The position numbers were made by a program, and so were the translations under genes. Below, in pieces: positions 1 through 8,812 of a stretch of DNA of 64,000 bases. Source of the stretch: Aquitalea aquatilis (GTDB lineage Bacteria > Pseudomonadota > Gammaproteobacteria > Burkholderiales > Chromobacteriaceae); NCBI RefSeq assembly GCF_005155025.1, contig NZ_CP039731.1, forward strand, positions 682,001 to 746,000. Reading direction: 5' to 3'. The stretch's first letter is position 1. The number at the start of each line of letters is the position of its first letter. The notes beneath the pieces were generated by a model. It was not told the DNA's origin. It made no database searches and saw only the letters and a list, made by a program, of their open reading frames with translations.

Positions 1-539
1 GCCTTCTGGGCGATATCGACTTCCTCGGCTGGCTGGAAGCCAATATGGACAAGCTGCGCGCACGTGACCCGGCAGCACTGCAATATGCAGTGCGCCGTTC
101 CTGCGAAATGAAGGCAGACATTGTCGGCCAGGATGAAAAGGAACAGGGCGTACGTGCCCTGCTCAACCTGGGCCACACCTTCGGCCACGCCATCGAAGCC
201 GGCCTGGGCTACGGCAAATGGCTGCATGGCGAAGCGGTAGGTGCCGGCATGGTGCTGGCAGCTGCAGCCTCGCAGGCCATGGGCTGGCTGGAGGAGAAAG
301 ATGTAGCACGCGTGCAAGCGCTGATCGCCGCCGCTGGTCTGCCAATACGCAGCCCGGACTTTGGCGCAGCAGAATGGCTACGCCACATGGGCCACGACAA
401 AAAGGTGGAGAGCGGAGTCATCCGTTTTGTCCTGCTCCAGCAACTGGGACAAGCCATCATCCAGCCCGGTCTGACACCCGCATTGCTCGACAAGCTGTTC
501 AGCAGCCCGCATATCGACCCGACTCTGGCGCTCCAGTAA
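1..539 (+). CDS. aroB: 3-dehydroquinate synthase, C-terminal part (5' end outside window)
   Basis: AroB cyclises DAHP to 3-dehydroquinate, the second step of the cytosolic shikimate pathway, using NAD+ and a divalent metal. The open frame enters from the window edge (first full codon at base 3) and 178 residues are visible. The metal-binding [10 protein letters not shown] block and the [10 protein letters not shown] block of the family are both intact. The known enzyme is about 360 residues, so roughly the N-terminal half, including the NAD-binding domain, lies upstream. A small FimV-like gene follows 132 bp later on the same strand. Recognition is firm; only the start is missing. Confidence 0.95.
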   Translation, partial: LLGDIDFLGWLEANMDKLRARDPAALQYAVRRSCEMKADIVGQDEKEQGVRALLNLGHTFGHAIEAGLGYGKWLHGEAVGAGMVLAAAASQAMGWLEEKDVARVQALIAAAGLPIRSPDFGAAEWLRHMGHDKKVESGVIRFVLLQQLGQAIIQPGLTPALLDKLFSSPHIDPTLALQ

Positions 540-671
540 AAGCCCCTCCCAGCCCGCAAACGTTAAAACCTTTACGCCATTAAGGAGTTCTACGGATTGC
601 GGGGATGCCCGGCTACCCGAATAATCGACTGCATAATTCAAGCAGAGAGAGAATCTCGGAGGGAAGCCCAG

Positions 672-1055
672 GTGGATGCCATTACCGCATTGACGGCCAG
701 TTTCGGCCTGATGAGCACTTACTACCTTGCCCGCCAGCTGTGGCGCAAGGCAACGTATAAAAAGCCGCGCGCCCGCGGAATCGACCCAGTGGGCGAAGCT
801 GAAGTTTTTCTGGCTTATGGCCGTACCGGTGATGCCGTGCGGGTCCTTAAAGACGCCATGAAAGACGAGCCGCACAATCTATCGATCAAGGTCACGCTGC
901 TGCGAGCCTACTCCTCCGAAGGCAATGGCAAGGCTTACTGCCGTCTGGCACGAGATATCCAGGCCCAGGTCAAGGATCAGCCGGTATGGCACACCATCCA
1001 GGAGGCCGGCCGCCAGTTGGCTCCACAAGACCCCTTGTTTGCCGCCAACGCCTGA
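672..1055 (+). CDS. Small FimV-like / TPR-type protein
   Basis: The frame is open from 597, but the GTG at 672 has a GGAGGG ribosome binding site at 658-663 at good spacing, so I start there (127 residues). The centre (EAEVFLAYGRTGDAVRVLKDA) reads like the TPR-like C-terminal domain of FimV, the peptidoglycan-associated polar protein tied to type IV pili and twitching. There is no LysM domain and no clear membrane anchor; the first 25 residues are only mildly hydrophobic. A bidirectional terminator follows. The FimV resemblance is by motif only and the function is unknown. It could be an independent small TPR adaptor. Confidence 0.7.
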   Translation: MDAITALTASFGLMSTYYLARQLWRKATYKKPRARGIDPVGEAEVFLAYGRTGDAVRVLKDAMKDEPHNLSIKVTLLRAYSSEGNGKAYCRLARDIQAQVKDQPVWHTIQEAGRQLAPQDPLFAANA

Positions 1056-1078
1056 TCCCTACCCTGCGACTACCATGA

Positions 1079-1110
1079 AAACAGGCTGCCTAAGGGCAGC
1101 CTGTTTTATT
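1079..1110. terminator. Bidirectional rho-independent terminator
   Basis: A perfect 10-bp stem (1081-1090 pairs with 1095-1104, loop TAAG) is followed by TTTATTT on the plus strand and by a TTTTC run on the minus strand. It sits between the convergent FimV-like gene and msbA and can serve both. Confidence 0.85.
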
Positions 1111-1129
1111 TCGCCAACGGCTCAAACCA

Positions 1130-2899
1130 TCAGACCGCGCCCGCCTCCGGTTCACGGAACTGCAGACTGTGCAGGCGGGCATACAACCCATCCAGCGCCA
1201 TCAATTGCTGATGACTCCCCTGCTCCGCCACCCGACCCTGATGCATCACGATGATGCGATCCGCATTTTCGATGGTCGACAAACGATGGGCGATGACGAT
1301 GGTGGTACGGTTCTTCATCAGATTTTCCAGAGCAGCCTGCACCAGTCGTTCAGACTGGGTATCCAGTGCCGAAGTCGCCTCGTCCAGAATCAGCAATGGT
1401 GCATTCTTCAGCAGCGCACGGGCAATCGCCAGCCGCTGGCGCTGACCGCCAGACAGACGTACACCGTTTTCGCCAATCTGCGTGTCCAGCCCTTCAGGCA
1501 TGGCCTCAATGAATTCCAGCGCATTGGCCGCCCTTGCCGCCTCGACGATCTGCTCACGGCTCACCTGATGACTGGAGCCATATGCGATATTGGCGGCCAC
1601 GCTGTCATTGAACAGCACCACGTCCTGGCTCACCATGGCGATATGGTGGCGCAGGTCCGCCAATGCGATATCAGCCAGCGCCAGACCATCCAGAGTAATC
1701 TGCCCCGACAAGGGTTCGTAGAAGCGTGGAATCAGGCTGACCAGCGTGGTCTTGCCACTGCCAGAGGAGCCCACCAGCGCCACGGTCTCACCCGAATTCA
1801 CGGTCAGATTGATGTCCTGCAGCACCACGCGCTCGGCATTGGGATAACGAAACGAGACGCCTTCAAAGCGCAAGCTACCTTGCGTAGCAGGCAAGCGCTT
1901 ACGACCGTGATCCGGCTCGCCCGGCTCATCCAGAAAGGCAAAGACACTCTCCGCCGCAGCGAGGCCACGCTGCATGGCCTGCGAGATGCCGGTAATGCGC
2001 TTGACCGGTGCAAACAGCAGCATCATGGCGGTGAGAAATGACATGAAGTCACCAGCGGTAAATGCACCATGCTGGGCGCGCATCGCGGCGAAATACAGAA
2101 TCGCCGCCAGCGCGCAGGCAATCATCAACTGCGTCACTCCGGTATTGGCCGAACTGGCAGCGCTTTGCTTGACGGCATTTCGGCGAATGGCCTGGGCTGC
2201 GCTATCAAAGCGTGCCTCTTCATACTGCTCGCCACCATACACCTTGATCACTTTTTGGCAATCCACGCCCTCGCCCAGAATCTGGGTCAGGTCCGCCATA
2301 TGCTGCTGATTTTCCAGCGCCAGACCACGCAAGCGCTTGGCCACGATACGCATGCACACCGTCACCACCGGCATCACCAGCAGGCAGATCAACGTCAGCT
2401 GCCAGTCGATGTACAGCAGCCAGGCCAGCAGGCTGACCGCCGTCACACCATCTTTTACCGTGACGGTAATGACATTGAAGCCGGCCTCGGTCACCTGATT
2501 GACGTCAAAGGAAATGCGCGACACCAGCCGCCCGGACTGATTATCGGCATAGTACTGCACCGGCAGGCGGAGCATTTTGGCAAACATCTGCTGCCGCAGC
2601 GTTTGCACCAGATGCCCGGCCAGCCAGCTGGAGGTGTACTCGTTGATGAAACTGGTGACGCCACGCACCAGGAATACACCGATGATGGCCATCGGCACCC
2701 AGATGATGACCTGCGGGTCCTTGTTGACAAAGCCGCCATCAATCAGCGGTTTCATCAAGCGGGCAAACGCCGGCTCGGTCAGGGCCGCAATGGTCATGGA
2801 GACCAGCGACAGGGCGAAGACCTTCCAGTACTGCCAAATGTAGCGAATCAGGCGACGATAGGTTGTCCAGCTGTGATTCCAGTTGTCATTTTTACTCAT
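1130..2899 (-). CDS. msbA: Lipid A export ATP-binding/permease protein MsbA
   Basis: MsbA is an inner-membrane ABC half-transporter that flips core-lipid A to the periplasmic leaflet as a homodimer. At 589 residues it has normal family length. Six membrane segments fill about residues 20-320. The nucleotide-binding domain follows, with Walker A GSSGSGKTT near 378-386, signature LSGGQRQR near 483 and Walker B LLILDEAT near 503. Its start overlaps the stop of the upstream glycosyltransferase (2896-2899), and it is the last gene of an LPS operon reading from about 8729. That places core assembly, O-antigen ligation and export under one transcript. Confidence 0.95.
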   Translation of the reverse strand: MSKNDNWNHSWTTYRRLIRYIWQYWKVFALSLVSMTIAALTEPAFARLMKPLIDGGFVNKDPQVIIWVPMAIIGVFLVRGVTSFINEYTSSWLAGHLVQTLRQQMFAKMLRLPVQYYADNQSGRLVSRISFDVNQVTEAGFNVITVTVKDGVTAVSLLAWLLYIDWQLTLICLLVMPVVTVCMRIVAKRLRGLALENQQHMADLTQILGEGVDCQKVIKVYGGEQYEEARFDSAAQAIRRNAVKQSAASSANTGVTQLMIACALAAILYFAAMRAQHGAFTAGDFMSFLTAMMLLFAPVKRITGISQAMQRGLAAAESVFAFLDEPGEPDHGRKRLPATQGSLRFEGVSFRYPNAERVVLQDINLTVNSGETVALVGSSGSGKTTLVSLIPRFYEPLSGQITLDGLALADIALADLRHHIAMVSQDVVLFNDSVAANIAYGSSHQVSREQIVEAARAANALEFIEAMPEGLDTQIGENGVRLSGGQRQRLAIARALLKNAPLLILDEATSALDTQSERLVQAALENLMKNRTTIVIAHRLSTIENADRIIVMHQGRVAEQGSHQQLMALDGLYARLHSLQFREPEAGAV

Positions 2900-3957
2900 G
2901 CAGAAACTTCCGTGCGCACCAGGTCGATATCCTGCCCCACCAGTTGTCCATAAGCGGACAACAGATCTGTGACCGAAAGATCGATCACATTTTTGCTTAC
3001 CGGCTGCAAAACCTTATATGGAACTCCCCAGGGGTGCCATTTAGCCACATCGCTATCACCGAACATGCAGACAATCGGCTTACCAAGGCCAGCAGCGACA
3101 TGCATGGCACCACCATCACTGCAGATCAGGACGTCAAGCAATGACAATCCACTCATCAACTCGTCAAGTTGATGGGTAGGCAAAGGTGTCAGCGGCAACC
3201 CCGCACAGCCCTCCATAATGAGGGCCGCCTTTTCATCATCCCCAGGATGAAATGGATTATCTGCGCTACCTGGTGACCAAAACAGCATGAGATGAACAGA
3301 GGTATCTTTGGCAATGGCATGTGCCAACTCAATGAAACGCTGAGCAGGCCACTGCTGGCTTGGTTTGCGAGCACTGATATGCAAGCCAACTAATCTTTTC
3401 CCCACAAGATCAGGTAATTTTCCCCGTATTGCTTCTGCCAGATCTGTCGCTGCCACCAAAGAAAGACCAGGGGTTGACACAGGCTCGTCTGTCAGCGGCT
3501 GCATCAGGTTCATCAGCATCTCAACCTCATGCATGACTTGAACAGGACTGGCGACAGGCAAATTGATCTGACTGGCGAGCGGGCTACCCGGTTCAGTGAA
3601 ACCTAGGATATGGCGGGCACCAGTCTGCCTTGCCCAGCGCAAGGGCCTGGGCATACATCCTCCGTTCGCCAGCACCGCGACATCATAACGGGTACTACGC
3701 ATTTTCAGCAGCAGCAGCAGTCGCTTCCAGTAAACCCCCAAGGCGCTCTCGCCTTTTTCTCGGTGCTTTGCCTTGGTATAAACATAAAGATTATCGACAT
3801 CCGGGTGCCCTACCATAAGTGGGGCATTATAGCTATTCACCAGCAAATCCAGCCTAGCTTTTGGAAAGCGTGTCCTCAGAGCATGAATCAACGGTGTAGT
3901 ACAAACCAGATCACCAATATTATCCCGCCGGATGACCAGAATTTTTTCAGGATTCAC
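2896..3957 (-). CDS. Glycosyltransferase family 9 (heptosyltransferase-like)
   Basis: This is a GT-B fold family 9 enzyme, expected to add heptose or a related sugar to the LPS inner core in the cytoplasm. The N-terminus ILVIRRDNIGDLVCTTPL is the classic start of the family, and a sugar-nucleotide site region (CSDGGAMHVAAGLGKPIV) lies near the C-terminus. An ATG at 3984 is possible, but the GTG at 3957 has a strong GGAAAGGGA site at 3963-3971 and starts right at the domain, so I prefer it (353 residues). It overlaps the upstream ligase by 11 bp and msbA by 4 bp. Base composition is AT-richer than the surrounding chromosome. The exact sugar and acceptor cannot be read from sequence. Confidence 0.85.
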   Translation of the reverse strand: MNPEKILVIRRDNIGDLVCTTPLIHALRTRFPKARLDLLVNSYNAPLMVGHPDVDNLYVYTKAKHREKGESALGVYWKRLLLLLKMRSTRYDVAVLANGGCMPRPLRWARQTGARHILGFTEPGSPLASQINLPVASPVQVMHEVEMLMNLMQPLTDEPVSTPGLSLVAATDLAEAIRGKLPDLVGKRLVGLHISARKPSQQWPAQRFIELAHAIAKDTSVHLMLFWSPGSADNPFHPGDDEKAALIMEGCAGLPLTPLPTHQLDELMSGLSLLDVLICSDGGAMHVAAGLGKPIVCMFGDSDVAKWHPWGVPYKVLQPVSKNVIDLSVTDLLSAYGQLVGQDIDLVRTEVSA

Positions 3958-5323
3958 TCGAGTCCCTTTCCAAAGAAAAAACAAGCATCATGCAAAGCAA
4001 AAACATAAACTGTTCCAGCATATGGTCGCGGATATTACTATCCACCAGACTACGTCCAAAAAAACCAGTCACAACAAATGCCAACAACAATCCTTGAGAA
4101 GAATGATTTTTAAAGAAAGTCAATAAACCCTGCTGAAAACAAATCCACAAAAGGGCAATAAATATAATTAACCCCGGAATGCCATTCGCAATGGTGAAAT
4201 CAAGTATTCCGCTATGAGAATGTGCCGTTTCAACCAGATCCGGATGTATTTTCTTTAACGCAACGCCAAATGCACTGCGATTATATCCAACGCCAATCGG
4301 TTCACGCGCGATCTGAAGTAGTGCTTCTTTTGCCCAGACAATACGTTCGTAATTTGATCCGCTCACTGGGCTCCCATCTGCCAGCAAGGGGTACTGACGA
4401 TGAATCCACTCCTGATGGTCCTGTGTATCCCAAGCAATCGGCACGGTTTCGAGTAGTGACGCCCAGCGGGGATCAGATTTATAAGCAAACCAACCCAAGG
4501 TGGCGACCCCTGACAACACGAGCAGAACCAGACTAGCAACCAATATATTGTTGGTATTTTTCCGTTTAACAAACCAAAAAAGCAGTGAACAGGAAACCAG
4601 CAATGCCAAGGTACCAATCATGCCATTCCTGGTTTGCAAGGTGTAAGAGGCAAAAACACAAACAAGCCCGATAAATACAAAGAAAATACCAGGCAAAGGC
4701 ATGTAGCGCCGCTTGAATAGGACTCGCCCCATTAGCTCTGCCGCAGAAAATGCCAGTAACAAATTGACGACATAAGTAAGAACCGTTCTGCTTTCCAGAA
4801 TTCTGGTTTCACCCAACGGAATTTTTCCTGTTCTCACCCACTGCAATAACATATCTACATCATGCAGCATAACTTGTGAAAAAATTGCCAACATAAGCAC
4901 TGTTAACACTGACGCAGAAGAAAGGCGCAACCGGCGACTAACCGACAGCGATGCCAACATGAAACCCATAGCACCGGCTAGTGCACTGCGTATCCATTGC
5001 CCCCATATTTCATGAAAGCTCACGACACGATTGTCGGAAAATAAAAAAGCGCACAATACAATCCACAATGTCAGCACGCAATATATCTTCAAAGGCAAAA
5101 CCGGAAAAAATCGACGCCAACCTCCATTACGTAAAATAGACCATACCAATGGAAAACAGATAAGCAAATCAACAGCCAACAGGCTATTACGCAATCCTGT
5201 GAGGTTTGGCATTGACCACACAAACATCAATGAAGCCGCCACCATAACAAGGATAATTTCCAGATACAGAGGGACACGCCGTACTGTACCCATTGAGTCA
5301 AATATCTTGTTCATTAAATTCAT
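3947..5323 (-). CDS. O-antigen ligase family membrane protein (WaaL/Wzy-C type)
   Basis: This is a 458-residue polytopic inner-membrane protein with about 10-12 hydrophobic segments and one large periplasmic loop in the C-terminal half (about residues 280-380). That loop carries ERIVWAKEAL and GVGYNRSAFG and ends near ETAHSHSGILD, typical of the Wzy_C/WaaL family. Such proteins transfer undecaprenyl-linked O-antigen or related glycans to lipid A-core. The location between core transferases and msbA supports a ligase. The gene is markedly AT-rich, with many AAA, ATA and TTT codons, which suggests acquisition or relaxed composition. The start may be ATG 5323 or ATG 5314; both overlap the preceding gene. 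A polymerase or pilin glycosylation ligase cannot be ruled out. Confidence 0.85.
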   Translation of the reverse strand: MNLMNKIFDSMGTVRRVPLYLEIILVMVAASLMFVWSMPNLTGLRNSLLAVDLLICFPLVWSILRNGGWRRFFPVLPLKIYCVLTLWIVLCAFLFSDNRVVSFHEIWGQWIRSALAGAMGFMLASLSVSRRLRLSSASVLTVLMLAIFSQVMLHDVDMLLQWVRTGKIPLGETRILESRTVLTYVVNLLLAFSAAELMGRVLFKRRYMPLPGIFFVFIGLVCVFASYTLQTRNGMIGTLALLVSCSLLFWFVKRKNTNNILVASLVLLVLSGVATLGWFAYKSDPRWASLLETVPIAWDTQDHQEWIHRQYPLLADGSPVSGSNYERIVWAKEALLQIAREPIGVGYNRSAFGVALKKIHPDLVETAHSHSGILDFTIANGIPGLIIFIALLWICFQQGLLTFFKNHSSQGLLLAFVVTGFFGRSLVDSNIRDHMLEQFMFLLCMMLVFSLERDSSES

Positions 5324-6449
5324 TCTCTTCAGGCAGTAACTGAACTAACGCTTGCAGCACCATAGATGGCTGCACTACCGCCATACACTGCGGCTTGTGA
5401 CACTGCTCTGGCTTGTCACCCACCGTCCGGTAGCAACGCATCACCCATTCGGTCTGGCGATAATGCATATCACGCTGAATACGGCAAGGAAACCAAGCGG
5501 CACCCACACCTATACAGGGGGTGGCACTGAAAAAACGGCTGGCACCAAATAGGGTTTCGCTGCCAGGACCGAATAACATCACTTGTGGTGCAGCAGCAAT
5601 CTTCGCCAGATGCGCAACGCCGGTATCCGGACAAACCGCTGCACGCGCGCCATGCAACAGCGCACGTAATTGAACCAGACTGAGACTGCCCGCCATCGTC
5701 ACATCATCCGGTTCGGGCCGGATTTCATCCAGCAGCCGCTCTTCCCCGGGGCCGCAGGACCACACCACCGTTAGCGCTCTGGCACGTAGGTAAGCCGCCA
5801 GTTCACGCCAGTTGGCAGCCGGCCAGTAGCGGGTGGGCGAACTTGCGCCAACATGCAGTACGACATAAGTTTGGCCGAAAACTGGCAGGTTGACTGCTTC
5901 CAGCGGCCAATCGACAAGACTGAATGGTTTGGGATCTGGTCCCGCCACCAGCCGGGCGGCCGTGTCCGTCCATGATTCTGGCTGGTCGCTATACGCTACT
6001 GCCTCATCCACCAGCCAGTTTTTGTATGCCGGGGCCTCGGCAGCAAAACCGATGATCCAGTGCGCACCAATGGCACGCGCAAGGAAAGACAGCCTGTTTT
6101 CACCGCAGAGAAAGGCCAGATCGAAGCGCGGCATGGCAAATAGCTTACGTACCGAGGCAAAGTCTCGTGGATGCCAACCGACTGCAGTAATGCCGTAAGG
6201 CCTGCTCTGGTATAGCCCCACCTGTCCCTGCGGGCAGGCCAGTATGATCTCGGCAGCGGGATAGCGCTCGCGCAGTTTGGCCAGCAAGCTGGTGGCCATC
6301 AAGGCGTCGCCCAGTAGGAACTGATGCAACACCAAAATGCGCTGTACAGCCTCCTCGGCGGGACGCCGCCGCAACCACTGCCAGGGCAAACGGCATAATA
6401 GCGCGGCAAAAATCAGCAAGCGTCCAGGTAGTCGTCGCTGCTTTTTCAT
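5298..6449 (-). CDS. Glycosyltransferase family 9 protein
   Basis: This is a second family 9 enzyme (383 residues) in the LPS operon. The N-terminus is basic and hydrophobic (LLIFAALLCRLPWQWLRR) before the domain begins at ILVLHQFLLGDALMATSLL. The donor-binding region CPDTGVAHLAKIAAAPQVMLFGPGSE lies near residues 275-300. The C-terminus carries a cluster of five cysteines (C315, C322, C340, C354, C358), which is unusual and could bind a metal or simply be structural. The start overlaps the stop of the preceding gene by 4 bp (6446-6449), and the stop overlaps the ligase start. It is likely a core sugar transferase of unknown specificity. Confidence 0.85.
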   Translation of the reverse strand: MKKQRRLPGRLLIFAALLCRLPWQWLRRRPAEEAVQRILVLHQFLLGDALMATSLLAKLRERYPAAEIILACPQGQVGLYQSRPYGITAVGWHPRDFASVRKLFAMPRFDLAFLCGENRLSFLARAIGAHWIIGFAAEAPAYKNWLVDEAVAYSDQPESWTDTAARLVAGPDPKPFSLVDWPLEAVNLPVFGQTYVVLHVGASSPTRYWPAANWRELAAYLRARALTVVWSCGPGEERLLDEIRPEPDDVTMAGSLSLVQLRALLHGARAAVCPDTGVAHLAKIAAAPQVMLFGPGSETLFGASRFFSATPCIGVGAAWFPCRIQRDMHYRQTEWVMRCYRTVGDKPEQCHKPQCMAVVQPSMVLQALVQLLPEENEFNEQDI

Positions 6450-7537
6450 GCAGACTCCTCCATCACGCTATCAACCGCAGCAATCACCTGCTCCAGGCTG
6501 ATCTGCTGTAGGCACTCACTCTGCCAACCTCCACCACAGCCGGCATTGCCGCACGGACGACAGGGCATGCGTGCTGCCACCACCCGATGTGGCACCTGCC
6601 ATGGCCCCCACTCGATATCACCCGATGGGCCGAACAGCGCTACGCAGGGTGTTTTCATCGCCGAGGCGATATGCATGGGCACCGAATCCACACCGATATA
6701 CAAGCGGGCATTGTCGATGGCCGCAGCCAGCTCTTTCAGGGTCAACTGGCCGGCCAGGCTGGCGGCGGGGGTAGCCAGACGCGACTGGATATCCGCCAGC
6801 ATGGCCATTTCGTCGGGACTGGGTGCAGCGGTCAGCAACACTTTAAGGCCGCGCTGCTGCAGGGTATTGATCAGGGCCGCCATGTTTTCCACCGTCCAGC
6901 TTTTAAACAGCCAGCGCGAGGTGGGGTGGACCAGAATGTATTGCCCGGCGGTCAAACCAAGCTGCTCCAGCTTGGCCGCCAGCGTCGCTTCGGCATTGTG
7001 GCCAGGCACCAGCGTCAGTGCGCGCTGCTCAGGTGATGGGTACACGCCGATGCGACGCAGGGCATCCAGATGGATTTCAATGGTATGACGACGGTTGCCC
7101 GGCACCTGCAGATAGCGGTGGGTAAAGCTTTTGCGGAACAGCTTACCGTAAGGACCATCCGGCCCCACCGACCAGCGTGGTGCCAGCAAACGGACCAGCC
7201 AGGCCCCGCGCTTGTGCTCGGTCAGGGTAATGACCAGATCGTAGTGACGCTGGCGCAAGGCCGACAGCAAGCCCAGCTCGGCCTTGAACTGGCCGAATAC
7301 GCCCAATTTTTTCCAGTTGCGATCTATCGTATGCAGCTGGCTGATGGCCGGATGCAGACTGAGCATTTCCTGCGTGTCGCGGTAGACCAGTGCATCGATT
7401 TCCAGATGTGGAGCCTGCTGTTTGAGCGCGGCAAAAACCGGAGACGTCAGCAAGACATCCCCATGATGGCGCAGTTTGATGACCAAGACGCGCCGTACCT
7501 GGTTCAGATCGATGGAGTCGTTTAGCATTTCACTCAT
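6446..7537 (-). CDS. Putative LPS heptosyltransferase III (RfaQ/WaaQ-like)
   Basis: This family 9 transferase (363 residues) resembles the RfaQ group, which adds a branch heptose to heptose II of the inner core. The sequence shows VLVIKLRHHGDVLLTSPVF at residues 17-35, ALVYRDTQEML near 62, HPTSRWLFKSW near 205 and the donor-site GVDSVPMHIASAMKTP near 285. The C-terminus is cysteine-rich (CRPCGNAGCGGG), as in many RfaQ proteins. It is joined to the following gene by an ATGA overlap. The start at 7537 gives a short acidic N-terminal extension; VRRVLVI begins the conserved part. The RfaQ assignment is by similarity pattern. Confidence 0.8.
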   Translation of the reverse strand: MSEMLNDSIDLNQVRRVLVIKLRHHGDVLLTSPVFAALKQQAPHLEIDALVYRDTQEMLSLHPAISQLHTIDRNWKKLGVFGQFKAELGLLSALRQRHYDLVITLTEHKRGAWLVRLLAPRWSVGPDGPYGKLFRKSFTHRYLQVPGNRRHTIEIHLDALRRIGVYPSPEQRALTLVPGHNAEATLAAKLEQLGLTAGQYILVHPTSRWLFKSWTVENMAALINTLQQRGLKVLLTAAPSPDEMAMLADIQSRLATPAASLAGQLTLKELAAAIDNARLYIGVDSVPMHIASAMKTPCVALFGPSGDIEWGPWQVPHRVVAARMPCRPCGNAGCGGGWQSECLQQISLEQVIAAVDSVMEESA

Positions 7538-7589
7538 GCGGTAAGAAAATCATTCGCTTGCGCCTTGCGACAAGGCAATCTGGCACGGT

Positions 7590-8729
7590 TCAAGACGTGT
7601 GCGCGGCAAGGAGTTTTTCATATTGTTGCAACATGACATCGGTCATGGCTTGCAGGGTCAGCCCCTCTACCGCCTGACGAGCCTGCTGGCACCAGACTGC
7701 CCAGTCCTGTCGGTGTTGAAGCCAGTTTGCCACCCCGTCATGCCACCCCTGCAGGTCATCCACCGCGGCGACCCAGCCATTACGGCCATTGGTCAGCAAC
7801 TCGGCACTGCCGCAGGTGGTCGTGGTGAACACCGGCAGCCCCGCGGCCATGGCTTCAACACACACATTGGGGAAGGGATCATACAGCGTGGGCAATATAA
7901 AGGCATCCGCCATCCCGTAAAATGGCTTTACATCTTGTTGTGCCCCGGTAAAGCGCACCCGCGCCTTCATCCCCAAGCGTTCGGCCAATACCTGATAACG
8001 GGCAGCGTGCTTATCGCCGCCGACAACGACAAGATAGATTTCGGGAAATTTCTGCAGTACCTGCAGTGCCCTGGCCACGCCTTTGCGCTCAAAGCCGGAG
8101 CCGACATACAGCATGACCGGCGCTGAAGCTGGAATGCCGTACTGCTTGCGCATATCGGCACGATACTGCTGCTGTAATCCCGGATGAAACTGTGCGGTGT
8201 CGACGCCATTGTAAACAATGGCGAAGCGCTGATCCGGCAAGCCAAAATATTGCTGTATTTCTTGTTTCACCATGTGCGAATTACACACCACCAGACGCAA
8301 GTCTGGATGCTGAAACATGGCTTTTTCAGCATATTGCACATAGTGGTGATAGGGATTCAGCAGTAGCGACAGGCGCCCAAACCAGCCCAAATGCCGACGA
8401 CGCAGTTGCAGCCAATGCCGATGCACGCCATCGCCGGCACGAAAAATATGGCAACCCGGGATGCGCTCATGCGACTGGACCAGATCAAAACCTTCCTGCT
8501 GCCAACGCCGCCGCGCCGACCACGCGAATCCCCAGTCACGCCACAAGCTGCCCAAATAGAAAGGATTGACCCGACATTCGGCAATGCCCTCCAGTTTTTC
8601 CCAATTGCGTGCAATCAGGGAAACACTCAGCGCATGCTGCTGGGTCAGCGCCTGCAAGGCGCGGCTGACAAAACGCTCTGCGCCGCCGGCGGGGTTGTAT
8701 TTTTGACGAACAATGGCAAGGCGTGTCAT
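7590..8729 (-). CDS. Glycosyltransferase family 4 (LPS core, WaaG-like)
   Basis: This GT-B retaining glycosyltransferase is probably the first gene of the LPS operon. It begins LAIVRQKYNPAGGAERF, which matches the WaaG-type start where the glycine-rich loop contacts the nucleotide sugar. Mid-protein VYNGVD, YVGSGFERKG and the catalytic-site ECMAAGLP-type block (here CVEAMAAGLPVF) are visible. WaaG-like enzymes glucosylate heptose I or II of the core. I take ATG 8729 (379 residues); ATG 8747 would add six residues, and neither has a strong ribosome binding site. The gap of 52 bp to the next gene holds a short inverted repeat at 7564-7578 but no terminator. Confidence 0.82.
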   Translation of the reverse strand: MTRLAIVRQKYNPAGGAERFVSRALQALTQQHALSVSLIARNWEKLEGIAECRVNPFYLGSLWRDWGFAWSARRRWQQEGFDLVQSHERIPGCHIFRAGDGVHRHWLQLRRRHLGWFGRLSLLLNPYHHYVQYAEKAMFQHPDLRLVVCNSHMVKQEIQQYFGLPDQRFAIVYNGVDTAQFHPGLQQQYRADMRKQYGIPASAPVMLYVGSGFERKGVARALQVLQKFPEIYLVVVGGDKHAARYQVLAERLGMKARVRFTGAQQDVKPFYGMADAFILPTLYDPFPNVCVEAMAAGLPVFTTTTCGSAELLTNGRNGWVAAVDDLQGWHDGVANWLQHRQDWAVWCQQARQAVEGLTLQAMTDVMLQQYEKLLAAHTS

Positions 8730-8781
8730 CCGGGATAGGGCTTCCATTCACACTGAACAGCAGATCAGGCAACGATGCTGC

Positions 8782-8812
8782 TAAAAACAAAAGCCGGATC
8801 AGGCATCCGGCT
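8782..8812 (-). terminator. Rho-independent terminator of the PTS operon
   Basis: On the minus strand, an 8-bp perfect stem (8805-8812 with 8792-8799) is followed by TTTTGTTTTTAG. The ptsI stop codon lies at the hairpin, so the signal ends cysG-PTS transcription and separates it from the LPS operon. Confidence 0.85.

Noticed and set aside
7564-7578. Inverted repeat GCCTTG-CGA-CAAGGC between two LPS genes
   Set aside because: It is short and has no T-run on either strand, so I do not call a terminator inside the operon.
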